This document shows, piece by piece, positions 1-10,591 of a stretch of DNA of 64,000 nucleotides; within the stretch, counting starts at the first letter, position 1; every line of letters begins with the position of its first letter. Location: the NCBI GenBank assembly GCA_947481575.1, contig CANKGV010000005.1:59462-123461 (forward strand). The letters run 5' to 3'. This DNA comes from Alphaproteobacteria bacterium. Lineage in GTDB: Bacteria; Pseudomonadota; Alphaproteobacteria; UBA2966; CAIVPW01. Below the pieces are notes generated by a model. It worked only from the letters and a program-made list of their open reading frames with translations. It was not told where the DNA came from and did no database searches. The position numbers and the translations under genes are program-made.

Positions 1-395
1 CACCGCACCTCCACTCCCGCCTCGGCGCATTCTGCCAGCAGCATCGCCACGATGGCGCGCGCCGAGCCGTCGCAGAACAACTGGCCCAAGGTCTTCTCGT
101 GAAACGGGATGCCGTGTTTGGCCACCAAGGCGATGAAGTCGTGCTGGGTGTAGCGCGCCAGGGCGGAACGGCAGAAGTGCGGGTTGGCCGACAAGAACCG
201 GTCCGGCGCGCAGTGCAGATTGGTAAAGTTGCAGCGCCCGCCGCCCGAGATCAGGATCTTCTTGCCCGGCTCGTCCGCATGTTCGATCACGAGTACGCGA
301 CGGCCGCGGCGGCCCGCGCGCGCGGCGCACAGCAACCCCGCCGCCCCCCCGCCTGCGACAACGACGTCAAACTGTTCTGGGTTTGAATATGTCAA
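1..395 (-). CDS. HI0933-like NAD(P)/FAD-dependent flavoprotein, partial (3' end outside window)
   Basis: Minus-strand translation FDVVVAGGGAAGLLCAARAGRRGRRVLVIEHADEPGKKILISGGGRCNFTNLHCAPDRFL: dinucleotide-binding GGGAAG plus GGGRCNFTN motif. Start uncertain (TTG at 395 possible). Confidence 0.8.
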   Translation of the reverse strand, partial: MTYSNPEQFDVVVAGGGAAGLLCAARAGRRGRRVLVIEHADEPGKKILISGGGRCNFTNLHCAPDRFLSANPHFCRSALARYTQHDFIALVAKHGIPFHEKTLGQLFCDGSARAIVAMLLAECAEAGVEVR

Positions 396-396
396 A

Positions 397-1449
397 ATGC
401 TTACAGGGGCGACTAACCAGTCGAGTGTATCGCCAGTGACCCTGATCCGTATAACAGCCTACGCGTTCCTTCTTTCCACCACCGCCCTCGCCGCCCCGCA
501 CGCCCTCGCCGAACAACAGTTCGACCTGCCGGTCGACTGCGCAATGGGCACCGTGTGCGTGGTCCAGAACTACCTGGACGAAGACCCCGGCCCCGGCGCG
601 TTGGATTTCAACTGCGGCCAGCTCACCTACCAGGGCCACGACGGCACCGACATCCGCGTGCCCAACGCCACCTACATCGCCACGGGCGTGCCGGTGATCG
701 CCGCCGCTGTCGGCACCGTGCGCGGCGTGCGCGACGGCATCGCCGACATCAACTTCCAGGCGCCGGGCGCGCCACCCGTCGCCGGTGTGGAGTGCGGCAA
801 CGGCGTGCTGCTCGACCACGGCGACGGCTGGGTCACACAGTACTGCCATCTGCGCAAGGACAGCGTGAAGGTCAAGGGCGGGCAAGTCGTGGCGGCCGGC
901 GAGCAGCTCGGCATGATCGGCATGTCGGGCGCGGCGGAATTCCCCCACGTCCACCTGACGGTGCGCCACAACAACAAGGCCGTAGACCCGTTCGTCGGGC
1001 CCGAGCCGGTGGCGGCGTGCGGCACCGCGCGCACCCCGCTGTGGACCGCCAAGGCCCTGGCCGCCCTCGCCTACAACACCACCGGGCCGCTCAACGCCGG
1101 CTTCACGTCCGCCGTGCCGACGTCGGCCGAGATCATGGACGGCAAACACCAGTCGGCAACGCTGGCGCCCACCGCGCCGTCGCTGGTGTTCTGGGCCGAG
1201 GTGTATGGAATCGAAGCGGGCGACCGTGAACGCTTCAAGATCACGCAGCCGGACGGCATGGTGTTCGCCGAATCGACCGGCAACCCGGTCGACAAACACT
1301 CCGCCACGCACTTCGCCTTTTCCGGCAAGCGCAACGCCGGCGCGCCGTTCAGTACCGGCGTCTACAAAGGCGAATACGTACTCGAACGCATGATCGCCGG
1401 GCGTTGGGTGCCGGTGGTCACGGTGACACGCACCATGACCATCCGCTGA
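397..1449 (+). CDS. M23/LytM-family metallopeptidase, secreted
   Basis: Signal-like N-terminus, then GNGVLLDHGDGWVTQYCHL...GEQLGMIGMSG...PHVHLTVRH. Start may be GTG 436 instead of ATG 397. Confidence 0.85.
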   Translation: MLTGATNQSSVSPVTLIRITAYAFLLSTTALAAPHALAEQQFDLPVDCAMGTVCVVQNYLDEDPGPGALDFNCGQLTYQGHDGTDIRVPNATYIATGVPVIAAAVGTVRGVRDGIADINFQAPGAPPVAGVECGNGVLLDHGDGWVTQYCHLRKDSVKVKGGQVVAAGEQLGMIGMSGAAEFPHVHLTVRHNNKAVDPFVGPEPVAACGTARTPLWTAKALAALAYNTTGPLNAGFTSAVPTSAEIMDGKHQSATLAPTAPSLVFWAEVYGIEAGDRERFKITQPDGMVFAESTGNPVDKHSATHFAFSGKRNAGAPFSTGVYKGEYVLERMIAGRWVPVVTVTRTMTIR

Positions 1450-1468
1450 CGCGGGTGACGCCGCTACA

Positions 1469-2035
1469 TTAAGCGGCGCGCACCCGCTTCAGGCTGGAAC
1501 GCAACTCGTGCAGCGCGCTGTCCGGGATCAGATCGGCGAGCGGCTGGGCGACGCGGAACACTTCGGGCAGCGACTGCCGCACCTGCGACGACCACTGCGG
1601 CTGCATGCGCTGACGATCGGTCGGCGCGATGAAGCCGCGGCACCCCGGCCTGCCGCACAGGCAGTTGAAGGTTTCGTCTTCCCGCAGGCCAAGCTCGGCG
1701 TAGTCGTTGGTCAGTTCTTCGCCGGCCGCGATATCGCGGACCGCGATTTCGAAGCCGAAGCCGGAACTGATGCAGTTGGGCGCGCAGGAGTGGTTCACGA
1801 ACCGCGCGTTGTCCCACGTCAGAACATAGTTGCCGTCGGCGTCCTCCCACGCGTAGCGGTCGAGCAGATCGCGCGCCATCGCGTTGGGCATGGCGGCGAT
1901 TTGCGCGGGCGTCAGCACGCGGTCGAGCGGGTCGGCGGCCCAAGTGATGGTGCCGCGCGGCAAGTCAGCGGCCGCGAACACGCCCAGGCCGATATCCGGC
2001 GAAACTTCGAGAACCCTGGTGCGAGGGTGAATCAT
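1469..2035 (-). CDS. SET domain-containing protein (putative lysine methyltransferase)
   Basis: GLGVFAAADLPRGTITW...RFVNHSCAPNC...GEELTNDYAEL...CLCGRPGCRG: SET core plus post-SET-like Cys cluster. Confidence 0.85.
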   Translation of the reverse strand: MIHPRTRVLEVSPDIGLGVFAAADLPRGTITWAADPLDRVLTPAQIAAMPNAMARDLLDRYAWEDADGNYVLTWDNARFVNHSCAPNCISSGFGFEIAVRDIAAGEELTNDYAELGLREDETFNCLCGRPGCRGFIAPTDRQRMQPQWSSQVRQSLPEVFRVAQPLADLIPDSALHELRSSLKRVRAA

Positions 2036-2676
2036 GCGTTGCTGAGCCTCCGCGGCAGCGCCCACGGGCGGTCGCTGCAATCCACATCCGATACGTCCGC
2101 GCCCGAGTGATATTCGGACTGGCTCGGCACCGGATCGATGCCGTTGACCCAGCCCCAGAACTGCTGCGGGTTGCGCGCAAAACCCAGCAGCGGCTGCTGC
2201 ACGTGCGGCGAGAACTTCAGGTTGGCGGCGATCAGCGCATCCCACTCGGCGCCGTACTTCAGCACGTCGTCGCCGCGGATGACGCCACGGCACTTCGGCG
2301 AGCCGCAGCGGCACTTGAGCTGGCCGGTGATGTTGAGCCCGCCGTACTCGCAGGTGATCTGCTCGCCCACCGCGATGTCGCGCACCGCGATTTCAAAATC
2401 TGCGCCGACGCCCATCATCGCGGCGTCGCAGCCGTGGTTGATGTTGCGGCCATAGTCCCAGCACAGCACGTAGTTGCCGTCGCCGTTGACGTACGAGTAG
2501 CGCTCGATCAGCGGCATGTACGCCGAGGGAAGGTTGTCCACTTCCGCTGGGGTCATGATCTTGTCGAACTGGCACAGAACCCAGGTGACCGTGCCGCGCG
2601 GAATGGGCTTGGTCGCAAAAACGCCGTAGCCGACTTCAGGACTAATGAAGCGCAGCTCCGTGTGCGGGTGCATCAT
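2032..2676 (-). CDS. SET domain-containing protein, paralog of the adjacent gene
   Basis: GYGVFATKPIPRGTVTW...NINHGCDAAMM...GEQITCEYGGL...CRCGSPKCRG; overlaps the next SET gene by 4 bp. Confidence 0.83.
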   Translation of the reverse strand: MMHPHTELRFISPEVGYGVFATKPIPRGTVTWVLCQFDKIMTPAEVDNLPSAYMPLIERYSYVNGDGNYVLCWDYGRNINHGCDAAMMGVGADFEIAVRDIAVGEQITCEYGGLNITGQLKCRCGSPKCRGVIRGDDVLKYGAEWDALIAANLKFSPHVQQPLLGFARNPQQFWGWVNGIDPVPSQSEYHSGADVSDVDCSDRPWALPRRLSNA

Positions 2677-3211
2677 GATTGGTTCAGATCCTCAGGATCG
2701 AATGGCCAACGGCTGCTCCATCGGCCGTTGGCAGGCCACGCAGGCCGCTGGCAGGGGGACACGCGACCGCGGAGCTGCGGCGCGCCCAAGTAGAACCGGA
2801 TTGGTTGTGGTGGTGCGGCGCTCGGGTGAGCGCCAGAATCGGCAGCGGGTGCGCGCGCTCAACGTGCGGGCGAATCCGTGGGCGGAACGGCGAGGCGACG
2901 GCGGCGTGGCGCAGGCGGAGTGCGCGAACGCCGCCGTAGGTTCGCCAGCGCCCATGCAGGGCTGGCGAACTGGTGCCGCGAATCTGTCGAGGTCGGGCGG
3001 CACCGGCGCAAACCGTGCCACGAGGAAACCGAACGGCGTAACAGCGGATCCGACTACAGGGACTACTTCCGTCCCCGCTAGAGCTCGGTTCGCTGTCCTC
3101 AGACGTCGCCGGCGCAACTGCCGCGTCGTCTCGCGTTCTCATGGGTCCATCCACCCAAAAATGATCGTCGCAGAAACCATATGGGGGCCCCGCACGAATT
3201 TCAACAGGTAG

Positions 3212-4348
<1,137 letters not shown>

Positions 4349-4357
4349 GCCAAACGA

Positions 4358-4392
4358 AAACGCCCGCCCCGGTTTCCCCGGGGCGGGCGTTT
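4358..4392. terminator. Intrinsic, probably bidirectional terminator between convergent hemB and the PLP decarboxylase
   Basis: Perfect 15-bp inverted repeat AAACGCCCGCCCCGG-TTTCC-CCGGGGCGGGCGTTT. Confidence 0.9.
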
Positions 4393-4412
4393 CGATTCGA
4401 TGGACGACCGAG

Positions 4413-5582
4413 TTAGGCCGTCTTGGCGATGCGGCTCGGCACGCTGGCTTGGTGCCAGAACGGATACTCGTCCACTTCCACGAAGTTCTCGGTGGTGAAC
4501 CCGTTGAACGTGGTGGTCAGGGCCGACGAGTACGCGCCGATCTGACCGATCTCGATCCAGTCGCCTTCCTGGATGCCTTCCGGCAACTGCCACGCGCCCG
4601 GCATCACATCGACCGGATCGCAGGTCGGGCCGTACAGCGTGAAGTCGGCCAGCGGACCCGGAACGATGCCGTGGTTCTTGCGGATCGCCCGCACACCTAC
4701 GCGCAACTTCAGGTACACCAGCTCGCTGAGCGAACCGAAAATGCCGTCGTTGATATAGAGGGTCCGGTCCTTGCGCAGGTGAACCTGCGTCAGGATCGAG
4801 CAACCATCCACCGCCAACGCGCGGCCGGGCTCGGTCTGCAGGCGCATGCCCTCAAAGCCGAATTCCTTGACCGCTTCCATGATCGTCTCGACGTAGACCT
4901 GAAGGTCAGGCACATCGTCGCCGAGGTACGGAGCCGGCAGGCCGCCGCCGGTGTTCAGAATGCTGATATCGACGCCGGAAGCCTTGCGGACTTCGGCGGC
5001 GAGCTTGATGGCCATACGATAGTTGTCAGGCTCGCGGCACTGCGATCCCACGTGGAACGCAATACCCGTGTCATAGCCGCGCATCCGGACTAGGCGAAGC
5101 AACCTCGCAGCTTCGGCCGGCGGCGCGCCAAATTTGGACGACATGTGCTGGAGGGCAAAACCCGGGGGCGTTGCCAGGCGCACGGAGATCACCGCGTCCT
5201 GACCAGCGTTCTCGGCAACCTTATCCAGCTCATCCTCGGTGTCGATGATGAAGTTCTTCACGCCGTATTCGCTGTCGGCCGACTTGATGGCCGAACGCGA
5301 CTTCACCGGATGGTTGAAGTACGGCGTGGCCGCCGCGCCAAACAGGCGGCGGATGGTCTTCACCTCGGGCAGCGATGCGGTGTCGAAATGCCGAACGCCG
5401 CCGCGGTAAAGGGCTTCCAGCACCTTGGGGTGCGGGTTGCACTTCACTGCGTAGAGGACATCACCTGGAAACATAGAAACGAGCCGCTTCGCGGTCGCTT
5501 CCAATTCAAGTGGACGGAGACAAACTACCGGACTGTCCGGGTTCAACTTCGCCACAACCGCGTCTATCGATGTGTAGAGCAT
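4413..5582 (-). CDS. Fold-III PLP-dependent ornithine/lysine/diaminopimelate-type decarboxylase, likely ornithine decarboxylase
   Basis: DVLYAVKCNPHPKVL (PLP Lys), AFHVGSQC, NTGGGLPAPYL, TEPGRALAVDG, YGPTCDPVDVM. Start at internal ATG 5582. Confidence 0.92.
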   Translation of the reverse strand: MLYTSIDAVVAKLNPDSPVVCLRPLELEATAKRLVSMFPGDVLYAVKCNPHPKVLEALYRGGVRHFDTASLPEVKTIRRLFGAAATPYFNHPVKSRSAIKSADSEYGVKNFIIDTEDELDKVAENAGQDAVISVRLATPPGFALQHMSSKFGAPPAEAARLLRLVRMRGYDTGIAFHVGSQCREPDNYRMAIKLAAEVRKASGVDISILNTGGGLPAPYLGDDVPDLQVYVETIMEAVKEFGFEGMRLQTEPGRALAVDGCSILTQVHLRKDRTLYINDGIFGSLSELVYLKLRVGVRAIRKNHGIVPGPLADFTLYGPTCDPVDVMPGAWQLPEGIQEGDWIEIGQIGAYSSALTTTFNGFTTENFVEVDEYPFWHQASVPSRIAKTA

Positions 5583-5657
5583 CGAAGCCCCCCATTGCAA
5601 AAAGGCCCCAACAATCCGCTGCACCCGAAGGCCGGCGGCGCATCTGCATATAGTCAG

Positions 5658-5713
5658 CCCCCCCCCCACGCAAGAAATTCCTCAAAGTATTTTGGGGGGG
5701 GCCAGCCCCCCCC
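5658..5713. repeat. Homopolymer tracts C10 (5658-5667), G8 (5694-5701), C8 (5706-5713) with hairpin potential
   Basis: Read directly: CCCCCCCCCCACGCAAGAAATTCCTCAAAGTATTTTGGGGGGGGCCAGCCCCCCCC. Confidence 0.9.
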
Positions 5714-5915
5714 GGAGTCTGGCTCTGTGCTTGGGTTTCTGACTCGGGTTTGCAGAAGCCGATTCGCGTTTCTGCAGTCGAGCCCGCGTCGAATTGTTGC
5801 ACTTTGTACATCGAGCACTTGGCAGCGTCAGTTCTCAGAGTTCCGCAGGGGGGCATTCGCACCGCCGGAGCGCATGCTATAGAGGGGTCCCACCGATCCC
5901 TGGCAGCAGACTTTC

Positions 5916-7142
5916 ATGTCCGTCACGCTTGCAGACGTCCGGGCCGCCGCAGAAGTAATTCGCGGCGGTATCGTCCACACCCCCACCTTGTTGTCCAAGA
6001 CGCTGTCCGCAGTGACCGGCGCCGCCGAGGTCTGGGTAAAGTTTGAAAACCTCCAGTTCACCGCGTCGTTCAAAGACCGCGGCGCCCTGGTCAAGCTCTC
6101 GCGCCTCGGTGCCGACGAGAAAAAGCGCGGAGTTCTGGCGGTTTCGGCCGGGAATCACGCCCAGGGCGTCGCCTACCACGCCCAGCGCGCCGGCATTCCG
6201 TGTACGGTCGTGATGCCGGAGACGACCCCCTACGCCAAGGTGCGCCAGACCAAGAGCTTCGGCGCCCGCGTGCTCTTGCACGGCCAAACCCTGGCCGATG
6301 CCGAGCCTCACGCCAAAGAGATCGCGGCGCGCGACCAGTTGACCCTGATCCACCCCTACGACGACGACGCCATCATCGCCGGCCAGGGCACCGTTGCCCT
6401 CGAGATGCTCGCCGCGGCACCGGATCTAGACGTGTTGGTGATTCCGGTCGGCGGCGGCGGCCTCATCGCCGGCTGCGCGGTCGCCGCCAAAGGGCTGAAG
6501 CCGGACATCGCCATCGTCGGCGTCGAAACTGCCGTCTATCCGTCGCTGTACCAGACCTTGCGTGGGCTCCCGCACAAGGTGGGCGGCAATACCATCGCCG
6601 AAGGCATCGCGGTGAAGTCCGTGGGCAAGCGCCCCTTGGAAGCGGCGCAGCACCTGCTGAGCGAAGTGCTGCTGGTCGGCGAAAGCGAAATCGAACAGGC
6701 CATGTGCCTGTACTTGGATATCGAAAAGACCGTGGCGGAAGGCGCTGGTGCCGCCGCGCTGGCCGGGCTGCTCGCTCACCCGCAACATTTCGCCGGTAAG
6801 CGGGTTGGTCTGGTGCTGTCCGGCGGCAACATCGACTCGCGCCTGTTGTCGCAGGTGATCAACCGCGGTTTGGTGCGCAGCGGCCGCATCGTATCGTTGC
6901 GCATCGATATTCAGGACGTGCCGGGCACCCTCGCGCGCATTGCTGCGGTCATCGGCGAAACCGGCGGCAACATCATCGAGGTCCGCCACCAGCGTCTGTT
7001 CATCGATATTCCGGCCAAAGCCGCCGAACTCGACCTGATGGTGGAAACCCGGGATCCCGAAAGTGCCCGCGATATGATCACGCGGATCACTGCCGCCGGG
7101 TTCACCGTCCACGTATTGGGCACTGCATCGGGCAGCGACTAG
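5916..7142 (+). CDS. ilvA: Threonine dehydratase / threonine ammonia-lyase with C-terminal ACT domain
   Basis: WVKFENLQFTASFKDRGA (PLP Lys), VSAGNHAQGVAYH, PVGGGGLIAG, SGGNID, then ACT-like RIDIQDVPGTLARIAAVIGETGGNI. Confidence 0.93.
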   Translation: MSVTLADVRAAAEVIRGGIVHTPTLLSKTLSAVTGAAEVWVKFENLQFTASFKDRGALVKLSRLGADEKKRGVLAVSAGNHAQGVAYHAQRAGIPCTVVMPETTPYAKVRQTKSFGARVLLHGQTLADAEPHAKEIAARDQLTLIHPYDDDAIIAGQGTVALEMLAAAPDLDVLVIPVGGGGLIAGCAVAAKGLKPDIAIVGVETAVYPSLYQTLRGLPHKVGGNTIAEGIAVKSVGKRPLEAAQHLLSEVLLVGESEIEQAMCLYLDIEKTVAEGAGAAALAGLLAHPQHFAGKRVGLVLSGGNIDSRLLSQVINRGLVRSGRIVSLRIDIQDVPGTLARIAAVIGETGGNIIEVRHQRLFIDIPAKAAELDLMVETRDPESARDMITRITAAGFTVHVLGTASGSD

Positions 7143-7333
7143 CTGCCGCCGGGGCGCCCTGGCGGGCTATGGTCGCTGGCGGCGCTTGATTCCGATGCCC
7201 CGAACTGGCCATATTGGCGCTGCCCACGGGCATCGGCGGTTGGCCGTACATTGCCCCGCTATTGCGGAACGCAACGCGGCCGCTAGTTTGGGCCGGCTGC
7301 AGCGCACCTGATTCAACGCGGATACGGGGCGGA

Positions 7334-8194
7334 ATGTTCTTTTTTATCGGCTTGGCCGTCGTATTCGGGTCGGTGCTGGGCGGCTATCTGCCGCACGGTA
7401 GCTTCAGCGCGCTGAATCAGCCGTTGGAATTCCTCATCATTTTCGGCGGCGCCACCGGCGCTTACATCATCGCCAACCCGAGTGCGGTCCTGGGCAAGAC
7501 GCTCAAGCACCTCGGCCGGGTGATGAAGGGCGCGCCGTTCAAGAAGTCCGAATACCTGGAACTGCTGGTGCTCCAGTACAGACTCTTCCGGCTCGCCAAG
7601 GCCAAAGGCATGCTGGCGTTGGAAGCCCACATCGAAGGCCCGTTTGAGAGCGCGCTGTTCACCGCGTTTCCGGGGTTCCTCAAGAACACCAGAGCCGTCG
7701 AATTCGTGTGCGACTACCTGCGCCTGATGACCATGGGCACCGACAATCCGCACGAGATGGAAACCCTGATCGACGAGGACATCGAGGCGCACTTGGCCGA
7801 AGGCCACCACGTCGCCCACGCCATCACCGCCATGTCGGACGGTCTGCCGGCCTTCGGCATCATCGCGGCGGTCTTGGGCGTGATCGTGACGATGTCGAGC
7901 ATTACGGAGCCGCCGGAGGTCTTGGGCGGACTGATCGCCGGCGCCCTTGTCGGCACCTTCTTGGGCATATTGCTCGCATACGGGCTGATCGGCCCGATCG
8001 GCAAGAGCCTGGAAAACTACGCCAATGCCGAGATCAAGTACCTGCACTGCATCAAGGCGGGGCTGCTCGCGCATATGAGCGGCTACGCTCCTGCTGTGTC
8101 GGTCGAGTTTGCCCGCAAGATTCTGGAGACTCACGAGCGCCCGACGTTCGGCGAACTCGAAGCGGCCGTACAGGAAGCACCGCAAGTCTCGTGA
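7334..8194 (+). CDS. motA: Flagellar motor stator protein MotA
   Basis: MFFFIGLAVVFGSVLGGYLPHG...EFLIIFGGATGAYIIANP...LPAFGIIAAVLGVIVTM...GALVGTFLGILLAYG. Confidence 0.93.
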   Translation: MFFFIGLAVVFGSVLGGYLPHGSFSALNQPLEFLIIFGGATGAYIIANPSAVLGKTLKHLGRVMKGAPFKKSEYLELLVLQYRLFRLAKAKGMLALEAHIEGPFESALFTAFPGFLKNTRAVEFVCDYLRLMTMGTDNPHEMETLIDEDIEAHLAEGHHVAHAITAMSDGLPAFGIIAAVLGVIVTMSSITEPPEVLGGLIAGALVGTFLGILLAYGLIGPIGKSLENYANAEIKYLHCIKAGLLAHMSGYAPAVSVEFARKILETHERPTFGELEAAVQEAPQVS

Positions 8195-8217
8195 CCCGGG
8201 GCTAGGAAGGCCCACGC

Positions 8218-9093
8218 ATGGCAGAACACGAAGGCGGCCCCGCCCCCATTATCGTCAAACGCGTCAAGAAGGTGGCCGGTGGCCATCATGGCGGCGCGTG
8301 GAAGGTTGCCTACGCGGACTTCGTGACCGCGATGATGGCGTTCTTCCTGCTGCTGTGGCTGCTCAACGTCACCACCGACGTACAGAAAGTCGGCGTCGCC
8401 GACTACTTCGCACCCACCTCGCTGTCATCGTCAAGGAGCGGCGCCGGCGGCATCCTCGGCGGCCAGACTCTGGGGGTCGGGGCCAAGGTCGGCGAAGGCC
8501 AGCCGCCGGTTGCCATTGTACAGTTCGGACTGCCCGCCACCGGCGCGGGCCAGCCGACCGCGGAAGACGTCGCCAAGGCGCAGGCTGAGCGTGAACAACA
8601 AGCGTTCGACCAAGCCAAGGCCGCGATGGAAGTCGCGCTCGAAGGCAACCCGCAGATCGCCGCGCTCAAAGAAAACCTGGTCATCGACATGACCCCCGAC
8701 GGCATGCGCATCCAGCTCATCGACAAGCAGGGCGGCTCGCTGTTCCCGAGCGGCTCAGCCGCAATGCCCGCGCGCACCCTGGCGCTGATCGTGCAGATCG
8801 GTCAGGCCATCGCGACCTTGCCGAACAACATTTCGATCTCCGGCCACACCGACGCTGCGCCGTTCGGCAATGCCACCGGGTACACCAACTGGGAGCTGTC
8901 GTCAGACCGCGCCAATTCCAGCCGGCGCGCCCTACTCAACAGCGGAATCTCGCAGAACCGCGTCACCCAGGTCGTGGGCAAGGCCGACACCGAACCGCTC
9001 ACTCCAGACGATCCGTTCAAGGCCGAGAACCGGCGCATCAGTATCGTGCTGTTGCGCAACTCGCCGGTGCTGCCGCCGAGCCTGCGCAAGTAG
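8218..9093 (+). CDS. motB: Flagellar motor protein MotB (OmpA-like peptidoglycan-binding domain)
   Basis: GGHHGGAWKVAYADFVTAMMAFFLLLWLLN single TM with stator Asp; C-terminal ISISGHTDAAPFG...LSSDRANSSRRAL. Confidence 0.94.
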   Translation: MAEHEGGPAPIIVKRVKKVAGGHHGGAWKVAYADFVTAMMAFFLLLWLLNVTTDVQKVGVADYFAPTSLSSSRSGAGGILGGQTLGVGAKVGEGQPPVAIVQFGLPATGAGQPTAEDVAKAQAEREQQAFDQAKAAMEVALEGNPQIAALKENLVIDMTPDGMRIQLIDKQGGSLFPSGSAAMPARTLALIVQIGQAIATLPNNISISGHTDAAPFGNATGYTNWELSSDRANSSRRALLNSGISQNRVTQVVGKADTEPLTPDDPFKAENRRISIVLLRNSPVLPPSLRK

Positions 9094-9157
9094 TGGCGGG
9101 GCGGGCCCCGCCCTTGCCGCGCCCCGGTTCACGCACTAGCTTCACTCGGGCTAGGCC

Positions 9158-9913
9158 ATGAAGGTTCCGGACAAAACGGTACATCGGTTTTTCGCGACGC
9201 CCACGGCGCCGTGCCCGTACCTGCCCGGCCGCACCGAGCGCAAGCTGTTCACGCCGCTGGTCGGCACCGATCCCAACCGCTTGCACGACGTACTATCGGC
9301 GTCGGGCTTCCGCCGCAGCCAAAGCATCGTCTACAAGCCCGCCTGCGAAGGCTGCCGCGCCTGTATTCCGGTGCGTGTGCGCGTCGCCGACTTCGTCCCG
9401 CACCGCTCGTTCCGGCGCGTCGAACGCCTGAACGCCGAGGTCACCGCGACACCGCAACCGGCGCTCGCCACGACCGAGCAGTACGCCCTGTTCCGCAGCT
9501 ATCAGCGCAGCCGCCACGCCGATTCGGGCATGGCGGGCATGGATTTCGGCGATTACCAGGACATGGTGGAAGACACCACCGTGAATACCGCGGTGGTCGA
9601 GTTCCGCGAGATGAATGGCCGCCTGGTCGCCGGGTGCCTGACCGACCGGATGGGTGACGGCCTGTCGCTCTGCTACAGCTTTTTCGACCCGGATGAAGCG
9701 CACCGCTCGCTCGGCACCCAGATCGTGCTGTGGCACATTGCCGAGGCAAGGCGCCAACGCCTGCCATACGTCTATCTGGGCTACTGGATCGCCGAGAGTC
9801 CGAAGATGTCGTACAAGGTGCGCTTCCAGCCGCTGGAAGGCATTGTTATGGCGATCCAGGGCTGGCGCGACCTAAGCGAACTGCCGTCCGGACCCGGCTG
9901 CCACTCCACCTAG
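9158..9913 (+). CDS. bpt: Bpt/Ate-family aminoacyl-tRNA-protein transferase
   Basis: CPYLPGRTERKLFTPL...GFRRSQSIVYKPACEGCRACIPVRVRV...YVYLGYWIAESPKMSYKVRFQPLE. Confidence 0.93.
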   Translation: MKVPDKTVHRFFATPTAPCPYLPGRTERKLFTPLVGTDPNRLHDVLSASGFRRSQSIVYKPACEGCRACIPVRVRVADFVPHRSFRRVERLNAEVTATPQPALATTEQYALFRSYQRSRHADSGMAGMDFGDYQDMVEDTTVNTAVVEFREMNGRLVAGCLTDRMGDGLSLCYSFFDPDEAHRSLGTQIVLWHIAEARRQRLPYVYLGYWIAESPKMSYKVRFQPLEGIVMAIQGWRDLSELPSGPGCHST

Positions 9914-9926
9914 TTCCGGTTGCCGC

Positions 9927-10538
9927 CTACGGGCGGCGGATCAGCGTCCAGGCTGTGGGCAAAACGATCGCGGCCAGCGCGACCTTCACCACATCGCCCA
10001 CCAGGAACAGCACCATCCCGTTGTGAATGACCTTTGCCAGGTCCCACCCCGCCACACCCCTAATGCCGACCAGCAGGATGTCGAGCCAGGAGAGGCCGAA
10101 CGCGTAGATCACGACATTGCCCAGCACCATCGCGAGCGCGGTCATGACCAGACCTTTGGTCCACCCGCGTTCCGCAAGGAAGCCGACCAACCCCGACGCG
10201 GCGGCAAAGCCGACCAAGTACCCGCCGGTGGTGCCGGCGAAATACGCTGGCCCCGCGACGGCGCCGGCGAACACCGGCAGCCCGACAAAGCCTTCCGCCA
10301 AATACAGCAGCACCGTTATGGCGCCGAGCGGCCAGCCATAGGCCGCCGCGATGATCAGAATGCCGAACGTCTGCATCGTCATCGGCACCGGGTACATCGG
10401 CACCTGAATCTTGGCGCACACGACCAGCAGGACTGAGCCCGCCACTGCCAGCACGGCCTTGCGCAGGAGGCTGGAGCCTGCAGACGGCCACAGGGCGTCG
10501 ACAAGCGTGAGGCTGGAAGTGTTGGCGGTCGTGGTCAT
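9927..10538 (-). CDS. bioY: Biotin transporter BioY
   Basis: Multi-TM; VCAKIQVPMYPVPMTMQTFGILIIAAAYG...YLAEGFVGLPVFAG...GTTGGYLVGF. Confidence 0.93.
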   Translation of the reverse strand: MTTTANTSSLTLVDALWPSAGSSLLRKAVLAVAGSVLLVVCAKIQVPMYPVPMTMQTFGILIIAAAYGWPLGAITVLLYLAEGFVGLPVFAGAVAGPAYFAGTTGGYLVGFAAASGLVGFLAERGWTKGLVMTALAMVLGNVVIYAFGLSWLDILLVGIRGVAGWDLAKVIHNGMVLFLVGDVVKVALAAIVLPTAWTLIRRP

Positions 10539-10591
10539 CGGAGTCCTTCCTGGGCTCGTTGAGCCTATTTCCTACACCGGGTCGGCGGCGA

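Noticed and set aside
9094-9113. GGCGGGGCGGGCCCCGCC palindrome after motB as a terminator
   Set aside because: Only 2 nt between arms and no T-tract; may be simple GC-rich sequence.
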